Shown in pieces: positions 24,436-33,354 of a stretch of 46,772 nt of DNA. The stretch lies in contig JAVVVE010000019.1 in the NCBI GenBank assembly GCA_036652815.1, positions 1-46,772 of the forward strand, given 5' to 3'. Positions within the stretch are counted from its first letter, which is position 1. Every line of letters starts with the position of its first letter. The DNA comes from SZUA-378 sp036652815 (GTDB lineage: Bacteria > Bacillota > Clostridia > Lachnospirales > Lachnospiraceae). A model generated the notes under the pieces. It was given only the letters and a program-made list of their open reading frames with translations. It did no database searches and was not told the origin of the DNA. The translations under genes and the position numbers were made by a program.

Positions 24436-27075
24436 ATGATAGAGATTACAAAAATTCAAATGGATTATGAAATCAACCCGGTGGGGGTAACACAAATGCC
24501 ACAATTTGGATGGATTATTGGTGGTAATGGATTCAATGTGATACAAGAGGCATATAGGCTGCAGATAGCAGATAGCATGCAATTTCAGGAAGAGAATATA
24601 CAATATGATAGTATGCGGGTAATCAGCGAAGAATCGGCACATGTATATCTTAAGGATATGGAGCTGCGGTCGGCACACCGATATTATGTCAGGGTTAAAA
24701 TATGGGACACCTTAGGAGAAGAATCAGAATGGAGTATGCCGGGTTATTTTGTAACGGCATTACTACATCCAAACGAATGGAAGGGCCGATTTATCTCGGC
24801 AGAGACGAAAGAAGATGCCGCAACCTCACAGGGAACCTATGTAAAACATGACTTTATATTGAATGGAAAAGTGAAATCGGCTTATGCATTTACTACAGCC
24901 CTTGGATTGTATCATTTTTATATAAATGGAGAAAAAATAGGAGAAGATGAGCTGACTCCGGGGTTTACTTCTTATAAAAAGCGATTATTATATCAGACTT
25001 ATGAGGTTACGAATGCCTTACAGGAAGGAAATAATGTAATCGCAGCATCTTTGGGAGCCGGATGGTATAAAGGCAAGATGGGATTTTTGGAAGAACGTAA
25101 TAATTATGGAAATCAAACTGCCTTCTTAGGGCAGATACAGATAGAATATGAAGATGGAAGCACGGAGATTATCAGTACAGACGAAAGCTGGCAGGGGGCG
25201 AGCAGTCCCATTCTATTCGCGGAGATTTATGATGGAGAATATTATGATGCAAGCTTAGAACAACCCAAGGAGTGGTATCCGGTTGAGGTAGTTGAGTATG
25301 ACAAGTCAGTTTTACATGCACAGGCGGGAGCCAGAGTCAAACAGCATGAGGGGATACCGGCACGCAGGATATTGATTACTCCACAAGGAGATAAGGTTAT
25401 AGATTTTGGACAGAATCTGGCCGGATGGATAGAGGTTAAAGCGGCAGGAACAAAAGGAGCAAGGATAGAACTACAATGTTTTGAAGTATTGGATGCACAA
25501 GGAAATGTGTATTTAGAGAATCTGCGTGGTGCCAAAGAAACGATTACTTATATCTGCAAAGAGGAAAGGATGATTACCTACCATCCTAATTTTACCTATC
25601 AGGGATTTCGGTATGCCAGAATTAATGCTTATCCGGGAGAAGCAAAACCGGAATATTTTACAGCACGGGCGCTATATTCTGATATGAGACCTACCGGTAC
25701 CTTTTGGTGCTCTAATCCGGATATCAATCAATTACAGAGCAATATTTTATGGAGTTTAAAGAGTAATTTTGTAGATATTCCAACAGATTGTCCACAACGT
25801 AATGAAAGAGTAGGATGGACAGGAGATGCACAGATTTTCTGCCGTACAGCCGGTTTTCTGATGAATACATATACTTTTTTTAGCAAATGGCTCAAAGATG
25901 TAACGGCAGACCAGACCAAAGAAGGCGGGGTGCCACATATTGTACCTGATTTAATATCGGGTAAGGAGCAAGATGACTGGCTACTCAGTCAAGGGACACA
26001 TTCAGCAGCAGCTTGGGCGGATGTGGCAGTGATTAATCCATGGATTTTGTATCTGACTTATGGAGACAAACAGATATTGGAAGAGCAATATGACAGTATG
26101 AAAAAGTGGATAGAATTTATGCGGGCACATGCGTTAGATGGAATCTGGAATTACAAATTGCAATTCGGAGACTGGGTAGCGTTGGATGCTGAGGAAGGCA
26201 GTTATTTTGGAGCAACACCGAATGACTTGACCTGTACTGCGTACTATGTATATTCTACCGGATTATTTGCGAAAATAGCGAAAGTACTGAATCGGATGGA
26301 AGACTATGCGGTATACGATACACTTTATCAACAGATTAAACAAGGATTCCAGGTGCATTTTTTGGATAGCCGGGGCAATCTTACCGTACAGACACAAACG
26401 GCTCACATCATAGCACTTTATTTTGATTTGTTACCCGAAGATAAGAAACAGCAAAATGCCAATCAGCTGGTACAGCTATTAAAGAGGGAAAAAGGGCATT
26501 TAGTGACAGGATTTGTTGGAACACCTTATTTTTGCCATGCTTTGAGCAGTCATGGGTATCTTAAAGAAGCATATGAGTTGTTACTGAAAGATGATTTTCC
26601 TTCGTGGCTCTATCAGGTGAAAAAGGGAGCCACTACGATATGGGAACATTGGGATGGTTTGAAACCGGACGGAACCATGTGGAGTCCCGATATGAATTCC
26701 TTTAATCACTATGCTTATGGAGCAATCGGAGAATGGCTCTATCGTGTTGTCGCAGGGATTGAAGTGGAGGAAGAGAATCCGGGCTATAAGCAGGCATTTC
26801 TTTATCCGCGTATTGGCGGTGGACTTACGGCTGTCAAGGCGACCTATAGCAGTGTATACGGGGAGTTAAGGCTGGCATGGAATAAGGAGAAAAGTAAAAT
26901 AATCTTACAGATAGAGATTCCGCATAATACAACGGCAAAGATTCGTCTGGAAGCGGTAGCCGAGATTACAGAGACAGCCGGGATTGCTTTTCTATCGACA
27001 GAAGATGGTACAAAGGATAGAATAGGAATAGCAGGATCCGGTAGCTATGAGATTCATTATGATAAGCAAGAGTAA
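24436..27075 (+). CDS. GH78 alpha-L-rhamnosidase, cytoplasmic
   Basis: An 879-residue member of glycoside hydrolase family 78, removing terminal alpha-L-rhamnose from oligosaccharides or plant glycosides. N-terminal beta-domains (to about residue 420; LYHFYINGEKIGEDELTPGF, GWYKGKMGF) precede the (alpha/alpha)6 catalytic domain, which shows DCPQRNERVGWTGDAQ with the probable general acid Glu457 and Asp464, and TIWEHWDG with Glu737; a C-terminal beta-sandwich follows SFNHYAYGAIGEWLYR. There is no signal peptide, so the substrate must be imported. The ATG at 24436 has AAGGAG seven bases upstream; an ATG two codons earlier is too close. It is followed after 19 bases by the sensor kinase gene. The released rhamnose would enter the RhaA/RhaB route encoded nearby. 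Confidence 0.94.
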   Translation: MIEITKIQMDYEINPVGVTQMPQFGWIIGGNGFNVIQEAYRLQIADSMQFQEENIQYDSMRVISEESAHVYLKDMELRSAHRYYVRVKIWDTLGEESEWSMPGYFVTALLHPNEWKGRFISAETKEDAATSQGTYVKHDFILNGKVKSAYAFTTALGLYHFYINGEKIGEDELTPGFTSYKKRLLYQTYEVTNALQEGNNVIAASLGAGWYKGKMGFLEERNNYGNQTAFLGQIQIEYEDGSTEIISTDESWQGASSPILFAEIYDGEYYDASLEQPKEWYPVEVVEYDKSVLHAQAGARVKQHEGIPARRILITPQGDKVIDFGQNLAGWIEVKAAGTKGARIELQCFEVLDAQGNVYLENLRGAKETITYICKEERMITYHPNFTYQGFRYARINAYPGEAKPEYFTARALYSDMRPTGTFWCSNPDINQLQSNILWSLKSNFVDIPTDCPQRNERVGWTGDAQIFCRTAGFLMNTYTFFSKWLKDVTADQTKEGGVPHIVPDLISGKEQDDWLLSQGTHSAAAWADVAVINPWILYLTYGDKQILEEQYDSMKKWIEFMRAHALDGIWNYKLQFGDWVALDAEEGSYFGATPNDLTCTAYYVYSTGLFAKIAKVLNRMEDYAVYDTLYQQIKQGFQVHFLDSRGNLTVQTQTAHIIALYFDLLPEDKKQQNANQLVQLLKREKGHLVTGFVGTPYFCHALSSHGYLKEAYELLLKDDFPSWLYQVKKGATTIWEHWDGLKPDGTMWSPDMNSFNHYAYGAIGEWLYRVVAGIEVEEENPGYKQAFLYPRIGGGLTAVKATYSSVYGELRLAWNKEKSKIILQIEIPHNTTAKIRLEAVAEITETAGIAFLSTEDGTKDRIGIAGSGSYEIHYDKQE

Positions 27076-27094
27076 AAAAGATAGGAGAATTGAA

Positions 27095-28885
27095 ATGCAC
27101 TATTTTCGCACCTGGTTTAGGTCTTGTAAGATTAAGAAACAGATACAACTCGCTATTTTAACATTGGCTATTTTATCGACGGTGCTTTTGGGCATTTTAA
27201 GCTATATGTTTTCTAAACATATTATTGAACAAAATTATAAAGATGACTTCTCTTACAATTTAGAGATTTCTAATGAAGTAACTAATATTCAATTACATAA
27301 TATTATTGAAAGCACTCGTAATTTATTGACTAATGTACCTTTTATTTCAATCCTAAAGAACAGTAAAAACAGTTCTGATAAGTATTTTTCCAGTACAGAG
27401 AGTCATGCACTAGAGGCACAGCTCAGTAAAGTGATGGCACAGGAACCGTTGATTGTGCAGATACTGGTGTTTGATAAGCAGGGTAAAGCCTATAGCTATA
27501 CTTCAAATTCTGCAGAAGGGGGTTCTTATAAGCAACAGGACATCACAGAAGAAGAATGGGTTCGGCAGATTGAACAGGCGCAGGGAAAAGAAATCTTTTA
27601 CAGCGATAATATTCTTAATTCGGATCAAACGAAACAAGATATCTACATGGCCAAATATTTGATTGCACCCGATACCTATGAGGGGGTTGGCTATCTGCTA
27701 GTTAAGATTAGGAGTAAGCTGTTTGATAAAGCTTTTGGACCGACAGAGGAAGAGAACGGTGTTAATTCATTTATGGTAGTTAATGAATTGGCTGATAAAG
27801 CAAATGTATATTATCGGGGAAACGAAGACTATAGACACCAGATTGAAGAAGAAATTAAATGGAAGATCCGGTCAAACCAACAAAGTGCTACTCCTGCAAA
27901 TAATAAATTCATCTATGCGACCGTTCAAAATGATCTTACAGGCTGGCAATTAGTGAGCATTGCCAATAAAAATGAATTAACGAAAGACAGTAACTTAATA
28001 GGTGGTATGATTTTATTATTTATTTTATTACTGGTTGCATTGGGTATGTGGATCGCAAACATAATTTCAGGCCGAATCTATCAGCCATTACAGCAGTTGG
28101 AGGGCATCATCGATGAAGTAGGAGAGGGTAATCGAAATATTACGGATGAATTTGATGATAGTGAAATCGGGCAAATCGGCAATCGTTTTAAACAGATGGT
28201 AAATAATAATTTAGAATTAAGAGAACGTCTGTTGTCGAGTAATCTGAAAGAAAGGGAAGCAGAATTATTGCTTCTACAGGCACAGATTAATCCTCATTTC
28301 TTATATAATACATTGGATTCCCTGTATTGCATGGCTATTATTCATAACATGGATGAGATGGCACAGATGGTAGATGCATTATCCAGAACTTTTCGACTGA
28401 GTCTAAATAAAGGGAATAAACTGATTCAGGTGCAGGACGAAATCGAACATGTAAAATCTTATATGGAAGTGCAAAATTACAGATATCACAATCGCTTTTC
28501 CTTGGATGTGCAAATCGAAGAGGCTTGTGCTCATCTTTATATTCTCAAGTTTATTCTGCAGCCTTTTGTGGAGAATGCGATGTACCATGGACTGGAACCC
28601 AAGGTAGGGAAGGGCTCTATTCGGGTAACCGGGCGACAGGATGGTCAAATGATTATATTTACTATCGAGGACGATGGCATAGGGATAGCAGATATGTCTG
28701 TTATTGAACAGGGGTATGCGGTACAAAATGTGAGAGAGAGGATTCGCTTGTATTATGGCGAGGATAGTCAGACAGGGGTTAGCTTTTCCAGTAAAGAGCA
28801 GGTCGGCACCTGTGTTACAGTCACTGTTTTAACATCCTATCAGGGAGGTGAAATCGTAGATGAAGAGCGTAGTTATAGTAGATGA
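27095..28885 (+). CDS. YesM-type membrane sensor histidine kinase
   Basis: A 596-residue sensor kinase with a first membrane helix (about 18-38), an extracytoplasmic sensor region (about 40-300), a second helix (about 302-324), HAMP (325-378), phosphoacceptor His401 in QINPHFLYN, the N box ILQPFVENAM and IEDDGIGI. The ATG at 27095 has AGGAG seven bases upstream; reading from 27047 would start inside the GH78 gene. It follows GH78 by 19 bases and overlaps the response regulator by 26 bases, forming a GH78-kinase-regulator operon. It likely senses an extracellular rhamnose-containing ligand and drives the binding protein-permease operon at 30095. Confidence 0.93.
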   Translation: MHYFRTWFRSCKIKKQIQLAILTLAILSTVLLGILSYMFSKHIIEQNYKDDFSYNLEISNEVTNIQLHNIIESTRNLLTNVPFISILKNSKNSSDKYFSSTESHALEAQLSKVMAQEPLIVQILVFDKQGKAYSYTSNSAEGGSYKQQDITEEEWVRQIEQAQGKEIFYSDNILNSDQTKQDIYMAKYLIAPDTYEGVGYLLVKIRSKLFDKAFGPTEEENGVNSFMVVNELADKANVYYRGNEDYRHQIEEEIKWKIRSNQQSATPANNKFIYATVQNDLTGWQLVSIANKNELTKDSNLIGGMILLFILLLVALGMWIANIISGRIYQPLQQLEGIIDEVGEGNRNITDEFDDSEIGQIGNRFKQMVNNNLELRERLLSSNLKEREAELLLLQAQINPHFLYNTLDSLYCMAIIHNMDEMAQMVDALSRTFRLSLNKGNKLIQVQDEIEHVKSYMEVQNYRYHNRFSLDVQIEEACAHLYILKFILQPFVENAMYHGLEPKVGKGSIRVTGRQDGQMIIFTIEDDGIGIADMSVIEQGYAVQNVRERIRLYYGEDSQTGVSFSSKEQVGTCVTVTVLTSYQGGEIVDEERSYSR

Positions 28886-29978
28886 TGAATATATCGTAGT
28901 AGAAGGAATCAAGGCTATGATAGCAAGAAATCAGATGGATTATGAAGTGGTAGCTGCAGCATATGATGGAATCACAGGACAAAAGATGATATTGGAATAT
29001 AGACCGGATTTAGTGATTACAGATATCAGGATGCCCGGTATGGATGGTTTGTCGTTAGTCGAATCTATTAAAGAGAGGGTTCAGGATACTATCTTTATCA
29101 TTTTAAGCGGATATCAAGAATTTGAATATGCAAGAAAAGCACTTGACCTTGGAATCAAGGGATATATTGATAAACCCATTACAATGGAGAAGATTAAACA
29201 GACACTGACGATGGTGGAGACTCTGATACAGGAACAAACGTTATCCAAACAGAAGACAAACAGAGAGTCTTCTAAAAAGGAATATCAGATACAAAGCGAG
29301 AAAATGATGAATCTGATTGAGGAGGGTACAGTAGATCCGAAAGAAATACAGGAGATGGGAGAAATACAGCTATGCCATACCTTAAATCAATTACAGAGCT
29401 GTTTTGATGACATAACAGAGTATCGGAAAGAAGGCTATAAATTAGTCTGTCTTGCACTGGGTATTTTTTATGAACATAGGAGTGATAAAAGAGAAGAACA
29501 ACATTTTCCTTCTTATCAGAATATGGAAACGATGATAGATTACGACCAGGTCAATCTTTTTATAACGACAATATTTAAAAGTATGTTTCAAAAAATGGAA
29601 CTGGCTAAATTAGGTAATATGCATCATATTGTAGAGCGTGTATTGGAATATATGAACGAGAATTATAATAAAGACATTAGCTTAATTGAACTGGCAGATA
29701 AGGTTGCTTTGAATCCTGCATATCTCAGTCTTTTATTTAAAGAAGAAGTAGGAACCAGTTATATTAAATATCTGACAAAACTTCGCATGGATCATGCCAA
29801 AAAATTATTAATGGCAGGATATAAAGTAGCAGAAGTCAGTGAAATGGTTGGTTATAGTAATTATCGCTACTTTTGTGATATTTTTAAAAAAAACGAGTGC
29901 CTGACTCCAAATGAATACAAAGGAAATGTAAGAAAAGGAAAAGGTATAGAAAATAGTGCAGAAAACAGTCCAACCTAA
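28860..29978 (+). CDS. YesN-type response regulator with AraC output domain
   Basis: A 372-residue response regulator: receiver domain with VDDE at 7-10, phosphoacceptor Asp55 (TDIRMPGMDG) and DKP, a short linker, and a C-terminal AraC-type double helix-turn-helix (about 262-352) ending in GYSNYRYFCDIFKKNECLTP. It lacks the large middle region present in the 538-residue paralogue at 7124-8740. GGGAGGTG lies 11 bases before the ATG and the gene starts inside the kinase gene, so translation is coupled. Its stop lies 116 bases before the binding protein gene, and that gap is the likely place of its binding site. Confidence 0.93.
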   Translation: MKSVVIVDDEYIVVEGIKAMIARNQMDYEVVAAAYDGITGQKMILEYRPDLVITDIRMPGMDGLSLVESIKERVQDTIFIILSGYQEFEYARKALDLGIKGYIDKPITMEKIKQTLTMVETLIQEQTLSKQKTNRESSKKEYQIQSEKMMNLIEEGTVDPKEIQEMGEIQLCHTLNQLQSCFDDITEYRKEGYKLVCLALGIFYEHRSDKREEQHFPSYQNMETMIDYDQVNLFITTIFKSMFQKMELAKLGNMHHIVERVLEYMNENYNKDISLIELADKVALNPAYLSLLFKEEVGTSYIKYLTKLRMDHAKKLLMAGYKVAEVSEMVGYSNYRYFCDIFKKNECLTPNEYKGNVRKGKGIENSAENSPT

Positions 29979-30014
29979 AAAATACATACATTTTATAGAA
30001 AAATTCGGACTATA

Positions 30015-30032
30015 AATAATCGTAATAATCGT
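30015..30032. repeat. Tandem 9-bp direct repeat, candidate response-regulator site
   Basis: AATAATCGT occurs twice in direct tandem in the 116-base gap between the response regulator gene and the binding protein gene. AraC-type output domains commonly bind direct repeats, so this is a candidate YesN site; the role is inference. Confidence 0.35.
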
Positions 30033-30094
30033 TATGATTAAGACATACCTAATAACGCAGCAAAAAGATACAAGATAATGTGGAGGGCAGTAAA

Positions 30095-31462
30095 ATGAAA
30101 AAACGTATTATGGCAATGTTGTGTGCAGTAACGATGACAGTAGGACTACTAACAGGATGTGGTGCCGCAGAAAAACCGGCAGAGGCAGTTCCGACAGAAG
30201 CAGCAGAAACCAAGGTAGCAGAACCGGAAGCAGCGACTACGACAGTTGCAGCAGACCAACAAGCAGCTAAGACCTTTAAGATTCTTTCGATTTGGGCAGA
30301 GGATACAAGAGAAGGTAAGATGCTCTATGATTTAACAAAAAGATATCAGGAAGAAGTCAATCCTAATTTTGAATTTGAGTTTGAATTAGTTGCGTCGAAT
30401 GACTTAACTACAAAAATAGCAACATTGATTGCATCAAATGATTTGCCGGATGCATTTGCTTATGTGGCAGGACAACCACTGACAGAATTAATTGAGGCAG
30501 ATAAGGTTGTAAATATTTCAGAGCAATTAGAGACTCTTGGAGTATCCGATCAGATTGAAGATGGTGCGGTTACTTTGCTAAAAGGATTATCCAATACGGA
30601 CAGCATCTATGATTTGCCGCTTGGCTTAAACATAGAAGGTTTTTGGTATAACAAAGCAGTTTTTGAAAAAGCAGGTGTTAGCGTACCGACTACCTGGGAT
30701 GAATTAACCAAAGCATGTGACACTTTGATGGCAAAAGGCATTCAGCCTATCTCAATCGGCGGAGCAGATAAATGGCCATTGAGTCGTTTGGTCAATGCTT
30801 ATGTAATCAGAACAATGGGAGTGGATGCACTTACCAAGGCAACACAAGAAAAAATTTCTTTTACAGATCCAAAGTTTGTAGCGGCAGCACAGGAAATCGC
30901 AGATATGGCAAAAAAAGGATATTTTGGAGAAGGCGTTACCACCGTTGATCAGACCACAGCCGGTAATATGGCGTTAGCGGGAGAATCGGCGATGTGTTAT
31001 AACGGAAGCTGGTTTACAGAAGATATCACAGGTGAGAATAACCCGGCAGGAGAAGAAGGCATCGGATATTTCAGTATTCCGGTTGTGGATCCGGCTGTAG
31101 GTAAAATCACAGAAGTGCCTATGAACTGTGGCAATATTTTGGCATTATCCAAAGATAAATATGATGATGCAACGGCCGGTTGGCTAAAGTTCTTCGTAGA
31201 GAATGCAGGAGACTATGCGATGAAAGAAATGGGCTCTGTAAAAGGCTATCACTATACGGTTGAAGGCGATTTAAGCCCTATTAATCAAGTGGTTGTGGAT
31301 ACGATTGATTCAGTAACCAATGCAGCGACCTGGTTTGAGGCTATGATGAATAATGAGACTAAATCAGCAGCACAGGATAATGTACAGACACTTGTGAATG
31401 GAGAGATGACAGCAGAAGAATATATGCAATCCATTCAAGACGCTTTAGAAATGAGTAAATAA
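30095..31462 (+). CDS. ABC sugar importer, solute-binding lipoprotein (CUT1)
   Basis: A 455-residue extracellular binding protein with a lipoprotein signal peptide (lipobox LTGC, lipidated Cys22), an Ala/Glu/Thr-rich linker to about residue 55, and a family 1 carbohydrate-binding fold (LASNDLPDAFAYVAGQ, GLNIEGFWYNKAVFEKAGV, PTTWDELTKAC). The ATG at 30095 has GGAGG 8 bases upstream; a GTG at 30080 lies before the ribosome site. It is only three bases from the first permease, unlike the other importer, which has a hairpin there. It is little like the binding protein at 10714, so the two systems probably carry different ligands. Confidence 0.92.
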   Translation: MKKRIMAMLCAVTMTVGLLTGCGAAEKPAEAVPTEAAETKVAEPEAATTTVAADQQAAKTFKILSIWAEDTREGKMLYDLTKRYQEEVNPNFEFEFELVASNDLTTKIATLIASNDLPDAFAYVAGQPLTELIEADKVVNISEQLETLGVSDQIEDGAVTLLKGLSNTDSIYDLPLGLNIEGFWYNKAVFEKAGVSVPTTWDELTKACDTLMAKGIQPISIGGADKWPLSRLVNAYVIRTMGVDALTKATQEKISFTDPKFVAAAQEIADMAKKGYFGEGVTTVDQTTAGNMALAGESAMCYNGSWFTEDITGENNPAGEEGIGYFSIPVVDPAVGKITEVPMNCGNILALSKDKYDDATAGWLKFFVENAGDYAMKEMGSVKGYHYTVEGDLSPINQVVVDTIDSVTNAATWFEAMMNNETKSAAQDNVQTLVNGEMTAEEYMQSIQDALEMSK

Positions 31463-31465
31463 AAT

Positions 31466-32347
31466 ATGAAAAATGTATTGGGTAATAAAAAAGCGATTGC
31501 ATTGTTTGTTGTACCGGGATTGATTTTATATGTGGGACTGGTATTTGTCCCGGTCATATGGTCTTTTGTATATTCGTTTTATGATGGTTCCCCCGGCCTT
31601 AACTTTACCTTTGCAGGACTTAAGAATTATAAAAAATTATTCATAGATACACGTTTTCAGGATGCACTGGTTGTGAATCTTAAGTATATTGCATTGGTTA
31701 TGTTCGGTCAGGTAGCTTTGGGGCTTGCGATGTCTTTGGTATTTAAGTTTTGGCTGAAGAGATTCAAGAATGTAATCCGTACATTAATATTTTTTCCGGT
31801 GGTATTACCAACCGTAGCAGTGGGACAGCTTTTTGTAAAAATCTATGAGATACAACCGAATTATGGACTTTTAAACAGCATATTAGATAATATAGGACTT
31901 AGTAATCTGGTACAGCCTTGGATTGGACAGGCGAGTACTGCACTAAAAGCTTTAAGCGTTATGGATATCTGGGTCTCCATGGGATTCTATGCAGTTATAT
32001 TTTATGGAGCATTATTAGATATCCCGGATGATGTCATGGAAGCGGCAAAGATTGATGGATGTAATGCATGGCAATTATTCAAACAGATTTTGATGCCATT
32101 ACTCAGACCGATTATGATTACCTGCCTGGTTTTTAGCTTTTCAGGGACAGTGAAGATGTTTGAATCGGCTATGGCACTGACCGGAGGAGGTCCGGGTAAT
32201 GCAACCACCTCTCTGTCCATGTATATGTATAATGCATCTTTTGGATTTGGTAAGGTTGGATATGGAAGCACCATTGCTATTGTTATCTTTGTTCTGTGTA
32301 TCGTAGGAACAACGTTAATCAAAAAATTTGATGTAAGGGAGGATTAG
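31466..32347 (+). CDS. ABC sugar importer, permease 1 (CUT1, MalF/UgpA-like)
   Basis: A 293-residue membrane protein with six predicted helices, the EAA loop DVMEAAKIDGCNAWQLFKQI and the following ALTGGGPGNATTSLS. It starts three bases after the binding-protein stop with no clear ribosome site, so it probably relies on coupling to the upstream gene. Three bases separate its stop from the next permease. Like the first importer, this operon carries no ATPase gene. Confidence 0.92.
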   Translation: MKNVLGNKKAIALFVVPGLILYVGLVFVPVIWSFVYSFYDGSPGLNFTFAGLKNYKKLFIDTRFQDALVVNLKYIALVMFGQVALGLAMSLVFKFWLKRFKNVIRTLIFFPVVLPTVAVGQLFVKIYEIQPNYGLLNSILDNIGLSNLVQPWIGQASTALKALSVMDIWVSMGFYAVIFYGALLDIPDDVMEAAKIDGCNAWQLFKQILMPLLRPIMITCLVFSFSGTVKMFESAMALTGGGPGNATTSLSMYMYNASFGFGKVGYGSTIAIVIFVLCIVGTTLIKKFDVRED

Positions 32348-32350
32348 CAA

Positions 32351-33196
32351 ATGAATCCGGCAAAAACAAAAAAAACAATCAAATCTCTTTTGGTTAAACT
32401 CTTTATTCTTATATTGGTGCTCATTGAAACCTATCCTATCTTTTGGATGTTGACGGCAGCACTTAAAAAACCGGCGGAATTTGTAACCAAACCGGCCTAT
32501 GCACTCCCGGATGGTCTTTACTTCCAAAACTTCATAGATGCCTGGACTAGGGGTAACATGGGTTTGTTTTTTAAGAACAGTTTAATTAATACCATTATTT
32601 CTTTGATTTTTATTGTTATTTTCAGTATGACAATAGGATTTGCAGTGACAAAGATGGAATGGAAGGGAAAGAAATTTTTTGGTAAATTCTTCCTGCTTGG
32701 CATTATGGTTCCGGTAGCAACTGCATTGATTCCGCTTTTTCAGATTTATAGTAAGATGGGTATTCTTAATACCAGAACCTGTTTGATTTTAACCTATATT
32801 GCATTTGGCCTATCGCTCTCCATCTTTTTGGTAACAGGATATATGAGGTCCCTGTCAAATGAGATCATGGAAGCCTCGGTCATCGATGGGTGTGGTATTT
32901 ATAGTATGATGTGGTATATCGTGGTGCCTTTGATGAAGAATGCTGCTGTAACAGTATTGGTATTGCAATTTTTTTATAAATGGAATGACTTAATCTTTTC
33001 CATGACATTTATCAGCGATACAAAACTCAAGACTATCCAAACAGGGCTCTTGTATTTTCAAAATGAATTTGGAGCAAAAAACTGGGGAGCTATCTTTGCT
33101 TCGGTATCTATGAGTGTGCTGCCCATGCTGGTGCTTTATATGATTCTCAATAAGACCGTCATCGAGGGTATGACAGCAGGTGCAGTAAAAGGATAA
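32351..33196 (+). CDS. ABC sugar importer, permease 2 (CUT1, MalG/UgpE-like)
   Basis: A 281-residue permease with six predicted helices. It has the ETYPIFWMLTAALKKPAEF start region and the EAA loop NEIMEASVIDGCGIYSMMW, in which the second Ala of the EAA motif is Ser. GGAGG lies seven bases before the ATG. It is last in the operon and is followed by a strong terminator at 33248-33277. Confidence 0.92.
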   Translation: MNPAKTKKTIKSLLVKLFILILVLIETYPIFWMLTAALKKPAEFVTKPAYALPDGLYFQNFIDAWTRGNMGLFFKNSLINTIISLIFIVIFSMTIGFAVTKMEWKGKKFFGKFFLLGIMVPVATALIPLFQIYSKMGILNTRTCLILTYIAFGLSLSIFLVTGYMRSLSNEIMEASVIDGCGIYSMMWYIVVPLMKNAAVTVLVLQFFYKWNDLIFSMTFISDTKLKTIQTGLLYFQNEFGAKNWGAIFASVSMSVLPMLVLYMILNKTVIEGMTAGAVKG

Positions 33197-33247
33197 TAAA
33201 AAGAAAAGAAGAAATATATTCTTCAGCATTTCAAGTAATGAATAAAG

Positions 33248-33277
33248 AAGTATCACGGGAAACCGTGGTACTTTTTT
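33248..33277 (+). terminator. Rho-independent terminator of the second importer operon
   Basis: AAGTATCACGG (33248-33258) pairs with CCGTGGTACTT (33263-33273), one G-T wobble, across a GAAA tetraloop, followed by a run of six T (33272-33277). Confidence 0.85.
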
Positions 33278-33308
33278 CACGCCCGTGCTGTTGACCATTG
33301 CGTTAGGA

Positions 33309-33337
33309 TTGACGAACTTATCTTTATTGGTTAAGAT
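33309..33337 (+). promoter_or_regulatory. Sigma-A promoter of the MFS transporter gene
   Basis: TTGACG (33309-33314), a 17-bp spacer and TAAGAT (33332-33337). The predicted start near 33344 lies only about 11 bases before the first ATG at 33355. Confidence 0.6.
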
Positions 33338-33354
33338 ATGGATATAGTCAAATC

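Noticed and set aside
30022..30037. CcpA cre site upstream of the second binding protein
   Set aside because: Around the central CG three conserved positions of the cre consensus fail (the TG at the left end and the C near the right end).
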